Positions 41,848-47,398 of a DNA stretch of 47,398 bases are shown piece after piece. The position numbers and the translations under genes are program-made. The stretch's first letter is position 1. Each line of letters begins with the position of its first letter. Below the pieces are notes generated by a model. The model did not search any database. It saw only the letters and a program-made list of their open reading frames with translations, and was not told the DNA's origin. The stretch comes from an uncultured bacterium (lineage in GTDB: Bacteria; Verrucomicrobiota; Kiritimatiellia; RFP12; UBA1067): the NCBI GenBank assembly GCA_902761035.1, contig CACWIW010000036.1, forward strand, positions 1 through 47,398, given 5' to 3'.

Positions 41848-42483
41848 ATGGCGCTCGACCGCGAAACGTTCCACGCCGCGCTCGTCGCCCGACACGGCGC
41901 CGCGCGTCAGGCGAAGTTCGAGGCCGCGCGCGTGGCGGTGTGCGGACTCGGCGGACTCGGCTCCAACGTGTCCATCGCCCTCGCGCGCGCGGGCGTGGGA
42001 CACCTCCATCTCATCGACTTCGACCGCGTGGAGCCCTCCAACCTCAACCGGCAGCAGTACGCGGCGGCGCAATTAGACCTCCCCAAGGCCGAGGCACTCC
42101 GCGCGAACCTCGCCGCGATCAACCCCTTCTGCGACGTCACAGCCGAGACGGTGCGCATCACGCCGGAGAACCTCGTCACGCTTCTCGCAGACGACGACAT
42201 CGTCTGCGAGGCGTTCGACCGCGCCGAGGCGAAGGCAATGCTCGTATCGGGCGTGCTGGAGGCGTTTCCAGAAAAGCCGGTCGTCGCCGCATCAGGCATG
42301 TCCGGCCTCGCCTCCGCAAACGCCATCACGACCCGCCGCGTCTCGAAACGCCTCTACCTCTGCGGCGACGGCGCGACGGACGTCGACGACAACCTCGGCC
42401 TCTACGGCGCGCGCGTGCTCGTGTGCGCCGCCCACCAGGCCACCATGATCCTGCGCCTAATCGACGGCGCGGACGAACCATGA
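41848..42483 (+). CDS. thiF: ThiS adenylyltransferase
   Basis: 211 residues, one base after thiS, with GGAGG within the thiS end. The E1-like nucleotide-binding site GLGGLGSNVSIALARAG is near residue 33, HLIDFDRVEPSNLNRQQY near 53, and an Asp in DDDIVCEAFDRAEAK. This is the short anaerobe-type ThiF, lacking the zinc-finger Cys pairs of larger E1 proteins. It activates the ThiS C-terminus. Confidence 0.92.
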   Translation: MALDRETFHAALVARHGAARQAKFEAARVAVCGLGGLGSNVSIALARAGVGHLHLIDFDRVEPSNLNRQQYAAAQLDLPKAEALRANLAAINPFCDVTAETVRITPENLVTLLADDDIVCEAFDRAEAKAMLVSGVLEAFPEKPVVAASGMSGLASANAITTRRVSKRLYLCGDGATDVDDNLGLYGARVLVCAAHQATMILRLIDGADEP

Positions 42484-42526
42484 AATCCCCCCAATCGCAG
42501 ACCAGTAAAAGAGAATGACATGAAAT

Positions 42527-42637
42527 TGTTCACAAATCTCAATTGCCACAATTGTTCACAAATCACAAATGGAAGAAATCCCAACATTTGTATTTGTGGC
42601 AATGGTGGCATTTGTGAACAATTGAGATTTGTGAACA
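42527..42637. repeat. Long AT-rich inverted repeat between thiF and thiG
   Basis: Perfect 19-bp arms TGTTCACAAATCTCAATTG (42527-42545) and its complement (42619-42637), with further nested partial pairings (ATTGTTCACAAAT/ATTTGTGAACAAT, CACAAATG/CATTTGTG). The same 19-mer is found at 13040-13058. It splits the thi operon by 180 bp and could be a MITE-like element or an RNA hairpin affecting thiG expression. Confidence 0.8.
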
Positions 42638-42663
42638 TTAAAAGTTAAAGGCAAAGAATAGTC

Positions 42664-43440
42664 ATGAAAAAGTCAACAGAAGACACCTTCACACTAGGCG
42701 GGAAGACCTTCACCTCGCGCTTTATCCTCGGCTCGGGCAAGTACTCGCTCGACCTCATCCGCGCGGCGGTCGAACACGCGGGCGCGCAAATCATCACGCT
42801 CTCCGTGCGCCGCGCGAACACGCAGGAGAAGGAGAACATCCTCGACTACATCCCCAAGGGCGTCACGCTCCTCCCGAACACCTCCGGCGCGCGCGACGCG
42901 AAGGAGGCCGTGCGCATCGCCCGCCTCGCCCGCGAGCTCGGCTGCGGCGAATTCGTGAAGATCGAGATCATGCGCGACACGAAATACCTCCTTCCCGACA
43001 ACCAGGAGACGGTCAAGGCCACCGAGCAGCTCGCCGCCGAGGGCTTCACCGTGTTGCCGTATATGTATCCCGACCTCAACGTGGCGCGCGACCTCGTGAA
43101 GGCCGGCGCGGCCGCCGTCATGCCCCTCGGCGCGCCCATCGGGTCCAACAAGGGACTCGCCACCGCGGACTTCATCCAGATCCTCATCGACGAAATCGAG
43201 TTGCCGATCATCGTGGACGCCGGCATCGGCGCGCCAAGTCAGGCTTGCCGCGCAATGGAGATGGGCGCCGCCGCCATCATGGCGAACACGGCCCTCGCCA
43301 CCTCGGGCGACGTACCGCGCATGGCCCGCGCGTTCCGTCTCGCGATCGAGGCCGGACGCGACGCCTACCGTGCCGGACTCGGACGCGTCCTCGCACGCGG
43401 CGCCGCCGCCTCCGACCCGCTCACCGGCTTCCTTCGCTGA
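42664..43440 (+). CDS. thiG: Thiazole synthase
   Basis: 258 residues. A TIM-barrel enzyme forming thiazole phosphate from deoxyxylulose phosphate, ThiS thiocarboxylate and dehydroglycine. It has [20 protein letters not shown] at the N-terminus, KIEIMRD with the Schiff-base lysine near 100, [12 protein letters not shown] near 156, and [20 protein letters not shown]. The tail beyond about 245 is Ala-rich. It is separated from thiF by the long inverted repeat and followed 10 bp later by thiH. Confidence 0.96.
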   Translation: MKKSTEDTFTLGGKTFTSRFILGSGKYSLDLIRAAVEHAGAQIITLSVRRANTQEKENILDYIPKGVTLLPNTSGARDAKEAVRIARLARELGCGEFVKIEIMRDTKYLLPDNQETVKATEQLAAEGFTVLPYMYPDLNVARDLVKAGAAAVMPLGAPIGSNKGLATADFIQILIDEIELPIIVDAGIGAPSQACRAMEMGAAAIMANTALATSGDVPRMARAFRLAIEAGRDAYRAGLGRVLARGAAASDPLTGFLR

Positions 43441-43450
43441 GGTGTTGAAA

Positions 43451-44785
43451 ATGAGAATCGATGGTAGGGCGCGATCACCGAGCGCGCCGCAAGGTGGGGC
43501 GAGGCGTCCCGCCGAGCCGCAAAACGAACCGAAGCGCAGCGACCTGATCTTCGACGCGGACGGACTCTCCCCCGCCGCCCTCGCGCGCAAGCACCAGCTC
43601 GAGCGCGACCCATCGTGTCGGACCGACCCGATGGCGTATCTGCCCGGCATGGAGGTGATCGACTCCGACCTCAAGGACCGCGTGCGCGCGGCGATGGCGG
43701 CGTACGACCCCGCGCGCTACACGGCGGCGGACGCGCGCCGCGCCCTCGAGCACGAACGCTGTTCCGTGGAGGATTTCCAGGCGCTTCTCTCCCCCGCCGC
43801 CGCGCCCTTCCTCGAACGCATGGCCGAACGCGCCCGCGCCGAGACTGTCCGACACTTCGGCAACACGGTATACATCTTCACGCCCCTCTACATCGCGAAC
43901 CACTGCGAGAACTACTGCGTCTACTGCGGCTTCAACTGCTACAACCCCATCCGCCGCATGAAGCTCGACAAGGGACAAATCGAGCGCGAGATGGAGATCA
44001 TCGCGAAGTCCGGCATGGAGGAGATTCTCCTCCTTACCGGCGAGAGCCGCAGCGTAAGCGGCGTGGAGTACATCGGCGACGCCTGCGAGCTCGCGCGGAA
44101 GTACTTCCGCCTCGTGGGGCTCGAGGTGTATCCGATGAACACGGACGAGTACCGCTACCTGCGCGAACGCGGCGCGGACTACGTGACCGTATTCCAGGAG
44201 ACGTACGACGTGGAGCAGTACGAGAAGCTGCACCTCCAGGGACACAAGCGCGTGTGGCCCTACCGCTTTGACGCGCAGGAGCGTGCCCTGCGGGGCGGGA
44301 TGCGCGGCGTCGCGTTCTCGGCGCTGCTCGGGCTCTCCGACTTCCGCAAGGACGCCCTTGCGACGGCGCTCCATGCCTGCTGGCTCCAGCGGAAATACCC
44401 GGAGGCGGAAATCAGCCTCTCGTGTCCGCGCCTCCGCCCCATCACGAACCACGCGGACGTCCGCCCCGGCGAGATCGGCGAGCGCGAGCTCTGCCAGGTG
44501 CTCTGCGCCTACCGTCTCTTCCTCCCCTTCGCGGGCATCACAGTCTCCTCGCGCGAAAGCGCCGCCTTCCGCAACGGCATCACGAAGATCGCGGCGACGA
44601 AAGTCTCCGCCGGCGTCTCCACCGGCATCGGCGACCACGCCTCGAAATATGGCGAAAAATCCACTTCTGAAAAAGAAGGCGACGAGCAATTTGAAATCAG
44701 CGACGCGCGCAGCCTTGCGAAAATGTACGCAGACCTTGTCGGTGAGGGACTACAACCAGTCCTGAACGACTACGTTTACGTGTGA
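43451..44785 (+). CDS. thiH: 2-iminoacetate synthase with repeat-derived N-terminus
   Basis: 444 residues. A radical SAM enzyme that cleaves tyrosine to dehydroglycine, the oxygen-sensitive route to thiazole. The CxxxCxxC cluster motif is NHCENYCVYCGF near 154, with LLLTGESRSVSGVEYI, RFDAQERALRGGMRGV and SAGVSTGIGDHA. ATG 43451 has GAGGTG upstream. Residues about 5-22 (RARSPSAPQGGARRPAEP) are translated from a dispersed hairpin repeat at 43463-43520, so the N-terminus is longer than in standard ThiH (about 360-380 residues). A likely adaptation after repeat insertion. Confidence 0.95.
   Translation: MRIDGRARSPSAPQGGARRPAEPQNEPKRSDLIFDADGLSPAALARKHQLERDPSCRTDPMAYLPGMEVIDSDLKDRVRAAMAAYDPARYTAADARRALEHERCSVEDFQALLSPAAAPFLERMAERARAETVRHFGNTVYIFTPLYIANHCENYCVYCGFNCYNPIRRMKLDKGQIEREMEIIAKSGMEEILLLTGESRSVSGVEYIGDACELARKYFRLVGLEVYPMNTDEYRYLRERGADYVTVFQETYDVEQYEKLHLQGHKRVWPYRFDAQERALRGGMRGVAFSALLGLSDFRKDALATALHACWLQRKYPEAEISLSCPRLRPITNHADVRPGEIGERELCQVLCAYRLFLPFAGITVSSRESAAFRNGITKIAATKVSAGVSTGIGDHASKYGEKSTSEKEGDEQFEISDARSLAKMYADLVGEGLQPVLNDYVYV
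43463..43520. repeat. Dispersed hairpin repeat at the thiH 5' end
   Basis: GGTAG, a 21-nt palindrome with GGCGCG/CGCGCC arms, then GCAAGGTGGGGCGAGGCGTC and a CCGCCGAGCCGCA tail. It matches units 2-4 of the 14111-14260 array, and the tail matches 15751-15790 in inverse orientation. Confidence 0.8.
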
Positions 44786-44806
44786 GGGGAAAACATTTTC
44801 CGCGGA

Positions 44807-44882
44807 TGGTGGAGAAGAAGAGATTCGAACTCTCGACCCCCACGTTGCGAACGTGATGCTCTACCAACTGAGCTACTTCCCC
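44807..44882 (-). tRNA. tRNA-Ala (anticodon CGC)
   Basis: 76 nt including an encoded CCA. Acceptor GGGGAAG/CTTCTCC contains the G3:U70 pair that defines alanine tRNAs. D arm GCTCAGTTGGTAGAGC, anticodon loop TTCGCAA (anticodon CGC, reads GCG) and T arm GAGAG-TTCGAAT-CTCTT all form. The gene is convergent with thiH, whose stop is 22 bp away. Confidence 0.95.
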
Positions 44883-44901
44883 GTGGCGGAAAACGGCGTA
44901 T

Positions 44902-44930
44902 AGTATATCAAACCCCCGCCGACTGCGCAA
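44902..44930 (-). promoter_or_regulatory. Promoter of tRNA-Ala
   Basis: TTGCGC (44930-44925), a 17-nt spacer ending TTTGA, and TATACT (44907-44902), about 20 nt before the tRNA 5' end. Confidence 0.6.
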
Positions 44931-44965
44931 GGGGGCATTTCAGAAAAAAAATGGGGGGGATAAGT

Positions 44966-45508
44966 TTATCTGATGTACATGACAAGGGGTTCGTTGTCCA
45001 CAGTACACTCCACGCGCAGATTCGGATCGGATTGTCCTCGGCGGATTATCTTAGCGGCGTTCCATGTCGGATCGAAAAGGAACGGCGGCGGCGTGACCAG
45101 TTGCGTGAACGTTGGCTGGCCGTTCACCGTTGCGGCAAGCGAGCGCGGTGTTCGATTCCCATTGAGGCGCAGTTTCCAGTCGAGCGCAGCACGTCCCGTA
45201 GTGCCTGCACATGAAACCGTGTCGCCGGTCACGATATTCACGACCTTACACTCGCCGCAGCAGTACCCTACGGACATCTCCGCCTCAGTCCGAGACAAGC
45301 GACCGTCGCCATTCGCGTCACGACCGAATACGACCTCCACGCCGTTTGACGGCGTGGCTTCAAGTTCGATTCGTACGGCAAACTCCTTCGCGTCATTCCG
45401 TGATGCGTCAAACACGCAGTTGGTAACGACCTCGCAGTCGTCGTACTCCGGCTGCGGCATCGACGGCACGACAAGCGCGGCGGCAATAAAGGCAGTTGTG
45501 AAAGTCAT
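44966..45508 (-). CDS. Secreted protein with an EF-hand/dockerin-like calcium loop
   Basis: 180 residues from ATG 45508 (AAGGAG 9 nt upstream), with an N-terminal hydrophobic signal (FTTAFIAAALVVPSMP). A loop DANGDGRLSRTE near residue 64 has the spacing of an EF-hand-type calcium site. Cysteines cluster before and after it (DDCEVVTNC, CCGEC). The C-terminal part (KLRLNGNRTPRSLAATVN) appears beta-rich. It is the last of three minus-strand secreted-protein genes, after an 18-bp gap. Function unknown. Its genomic partner is a metalloprotease. Confidence 0.65.
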   Translation of the reverse strand: MTFTTAFIAAALVVPSMPQPEYDDCEVVTNCVFDASRNDAKEFAVRIELEATPSNGVEVVFGRDANGDGRLSRTEAEMSVGYCCGECKVVNIVTGDTVSCAGTTGRAALDWKLRLNGNRTPRSLAATVNGQPTFTQLVTPPPFLFDPTWNAAKIIRRGQSDPNLRVECTVDNEPLVMYIR

Positions 45509-45526
45509 GGCAAGCTCTCCTTAACT

Positions 45527-46369
45527 TCAGTTACCGCCCCCGCCAACATTGATCCACGGCAACGGCTGACCGGATGAAAGAAGTTGGTTGGTGACAGATG
45601 TGAATTTTCGTTTAGTAACAGGTCCACAATCAGGAAGCGAGAGAGCATTAAGAGCATGTTCCAATCTATTGGAACTCATGGCGTAATCATCAATGTATCT
45701 GACAAATAGGTCGTCGATAATTGAGAATGCATTGGGAGCAAGCATTCGATTCTTGTAAAACATTGCAACGCCATTGGTTACGACGGTTCGCTGGCTCTCA
45801 TTCGTCGCATTGAAAGATAAAAGTTTGTTAGCATATTGGCAACTAGCAGTACCACGCTCTCCTATTGCGTATTCAGTTGAATTCGTCATGATCGTCTCCA
45901 CGAACGCCGTAGTGGTATCGCTGACAGAGCTAAATTTAAAGACAAATTGCATTGCATCTTGACGATAAACACCCCTAGGATTGAGCACAAGTGCTTTCAT
46001 AGCAGGAACGGCATTCGTATGCTTGAACTCGTCGCATTTGGCAATGGCCGCCATGATTCCCTCGCGTGATTCGGCGCTCAAACTCATGCAGTCGTTCGTC
46101 CCAAGCGTAGTAAGGTACCAATCAAATGCTGCCCTCTTCTCAGCCAAAGTCCAGCCATTGGTGTCACCACCGAGAAAACCGCGCCACGTGTCTGGAACTT
46201 CAACGCCATCTGGGAGTTCAAGGCCGTCGTACAGCACGTGCGGACAAAAGGTCAACGCCCTGGAAAGCGCAGACCTCACGACGATATTCGACTCGGCTGT
46301 TGTGTGCGCTGACGCTGGAAATGCCATTGCCATCGTAATGGCATACGCGACAACATTAAACGTTTTCAT
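45527..46369 (-). CDS. Secreted protein of unknown function, coupled to the metalloprotease gene
   Basis: 280 residues with signal peptide MKTFNVVAYAITMAMAFPASA. GGAGG precedes ATG 46369, which overlaps the protease stop (ATGA). The mature protein is largely helical, with repeated Asn/Thr-rich turns, a GGDTNGWTLAEKRAAFDWYL segment, and Cys residues at FCPHV, NDCMS, KCDEF, SCQY and DCGP. The C-terminus is Gly-rich (INVGGGGN). No domain recognised. It may be a substrate, inhibitor or companion of the protease. Confidence 0.65.
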   Translation of the reverse strand: MKTFNVVAYAITMAMAFPASAHTTAESNIVVRSALSRALTFCPHVLYDGLELPDGVEVPDTWRGFLGGDTNGWTLAEKRAAFDWYLTTLGTNDCMSLSAESREGIMAAIAKCDEFKHTNAVPAMKALVLNPRGVYRQDAMQFVFKFSSVSDTTTAFVETIMTNSTEYAIGERGTASCQYANKLLSFNATNESQRTVVTNGVAMFYKNRMLAPNAFSIIDDLFVRYIDDYAMSSNRLEHALNALSLPDCGPVTKRKFTSVTNQLLSSGQPLPWINVGGGGN

Positions 46370-47398
46370 CTTGAAAACACCTCCGCATTTGTCTTTTTAA
46401 AATGACCTGCTCCCACCTTGGCATTGAATGTACCAGGCGTCATGGTCCTGGTGAGACTTAATACCATGCCGTCGGCGATGTCCGCCCTGTCGGTAGAAGA
46501 TACGCCGTGCATGAGCAAACTGCCTGCAACGGCGAGTCTGCTGTCTTCCGTTCCATAGAATCCACGTCCGTGCTCGACGCCCCAGTCTCTGCTGCCGTTG
46601 ATGAAAAACGCTCTGTCAACTGGCGCTTCCACATCCGGTAATGAGGTTATGCCGTCATTCATTTTGACATAGCAGTCGTCAAGGCCAAGCGCGTGCCCAA
46701 GCTCGTGCGCAACCACCGTCGTTGCAGCGTCCTTTTTGCCTATGATTATCCCGTATGGCGTGGTTATGGCAGAGCATGGGCTCGAAAAGACTATTGAACC
46801 GATAAAATAAAGTTCGATGCAGTCCGATGCAGTATAGCTATTCAGGAGATTCACGCATGCAGGAGAACACCTCAATTTAAGCTTTCCATTTGTAATTACG
46901 AACCTCCCAAGTGCCAAATTCCAGTCATTTGTAGTTCCAACAGTCGTCGCCTGCTCTACAAGTTCAAAAGACATCCCCACTTGCGTATATATCTCATTTG
47001 CAGTGTCAAGCATCTTACTTATCTGAGAACTAGACCATTGATTATTCTCATCCCCTTCTGGCGGCTCTACAACAAACGCCCTAACAGGAATCGTGCGAGG
47101 TTGTACCACCGGCAAGACAAACCGGGGCTGTATCTCGTCGTTGTTGAAACGGGCCTCGACGGTTACTGTTTCTGTACCTGTCGGCGTGACGGTCGCATAC
47201 CATCCGTTGCGTACCAATTGTGCCGATCCCGACACTACATGCCAATCCACCTCAGACGGCGAGAACGGACCGTTTGCGCCCACCTTCAAGACAGCGTTCG
47301 TGCCCATGACGAGTCGAGAAGGATTCACATAACGCCCGCCCACTTGCTCCGTGGTAACGAGCTTACGCAATGGCTCGATGCAGCGGAAAGTCACGGAG
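46366..47398 (-). CDS. Secreted zinc metalloprotease, N-terminus beyond the right edge
   Basis: At least 344 residues. The frame is open through the window edge, and the GTG at 47394 is probably internal. An Ig-like N-terminal portion (NPSRLVMGTNAVLKVG, WHVVSGSAQLV) is followed by a catalytic domain with HELGHALGLDD near residue 235, the HExxHxxGxxD metzincin-type zinc site. A Met-turn candidate is LLMHGVSSTDRADIADGM, as in M10/M12-like families. It probably cleaves proteins outside the cell. Its stop overlaps the next gene. The signal peptide would be outside the window. Confidence 0.8.
   Translation of the reverse strand, partial: SVTFRCIEPLRKLVTTEQVGGRYVNPSRLVMGTNAVLKVGANGPFSPSEVDWHVVSGSAQLVRNGWYATVTPTGTETVTVEARFNNDEIQPRFVLPVVQPRTIPVRAFVVEPPEGDENNQWSSSQISKMLDTANEIYTQVGMSFELVEQATTVGTTNDWNLALGRFVITNGKLKLRCSPACVNLLNSYTASDCIELYFIGSIVFSSPCSAITTPYGIIIGKKDAATTVVAHELGHALGLDDCYVKMNDGITSLPDVEAPVDRAFFINGSRDWGVEHGRGFYGTEDSRLAVAGSLLMHGVSSTDRADIADGMVLSLTRTMTPGTFNAKVGAGHFKKTNAEVFSR

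Noticed and set aside
44787..44800. Intrinsic terminator between thiH and the tRNA (GGAAAA-CA-TTTTCC)
   Set aside because: The stem is short and AT-rich without a U-tract on either strand. Too weak to list.
44807..44882. tRNA-Arg reading of the anticodon CGC region
   Set aside because: The loop TTCGCAA places CGC at 34-36, which reads alanine GCG codons, and the acceptor has the G3:U70 alanine identity pair.

Overview
The window is GC-rich bacterial DNA with densely packed, mostly minus-strand genes, many joined by ATGA stop/start overlaps. The mix suggests an anaerobic, probably host- or gut-associated member of the PVC group, and my best guess is Kiritimatiellota. It includes very large signal-peptide beta-strand repeat proteins, a bacterial alpha-2-macroglobulin, Tat-exported Gfo/Idh/MocA-type and phosphoesterase proteins, ThiH-type (anaerobic) thiazole synthesis and GC-rich hairpin repeats that read through as protein. 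No rRNA or marker gene allows a firm assignment, so the taxon is inference.

Region 1-4.5 kb: a partial membrane protein missed by simple ORF calling, a truncated AAA_14 ATPase, an intact AAA_14/DUF4143 ATPase, small decayed fragments, a pair of REP-like palindromes and a secreted Sel1-repeat protein. Region 4.5-13 kb: a radical SAM/SPASM enzyme coupled to an unknown double-CxxC protein, then an alpha-2-macroglobulin gene with a 3' frameshift, coupled to an RluA-type pseudouridine synthase. Region 13-16.8 kb: a phosphodiesterase-like exported protein, a zinc-ribbon membrane protein, and a repeat-rich zone where two 162-bp direct repeats flank a PIN-domain module.

Region 16.8-26 kb is housekeeping: murA (active-site Cys replaced by Asp), an exported Gfo/Idh/MocA protein, queC, a metallophosphoesterase, metK behind a probable SAM-clan riboswitch, uvrB with a long 5' hairpin, and ribBA. 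Region 26-38 kb looks like a cell-envelope block: secretin-like protein, TPR protein, TonB-like/VWA protein and a small secreted protein, with ribBA at the tail, followed by a 1548-residue beta-repeat surface protein. Region 38-45 kb: a coiled-coil membrane protein, rph-bioD-bioA, a thiS-thiF-thiG-thiH operon with an attenuator-like leader, and tRNA-Ala(CGC). The right end holds three coupled secreted proteins including a partial zinc metalloprotease.

Points standing out: (i) at least five genes whose -10 box lies only 6-9 nt from the start codon, implying leaderless mRNAs, plus a leaderless 10-codon uORF coupled to an oxidoreductase gene; (ii) a dispersed hairpin repeat (GGTAG + 21-nt palindrome + GC) whose arms differ between copies but stay complementary, and which has entered the reading frames of the alpha-2-macroglobulin and thiH; (iii) a thi leader with a terminator but no recognisable TPP aptamer; (iv) the radical SAM/CxxC pair. 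Most promoters show a common layout: TTGCRT/TTGACT, 17-nt spacer, TATACT/TATCAT/TATAAT, often with an extended TGn.
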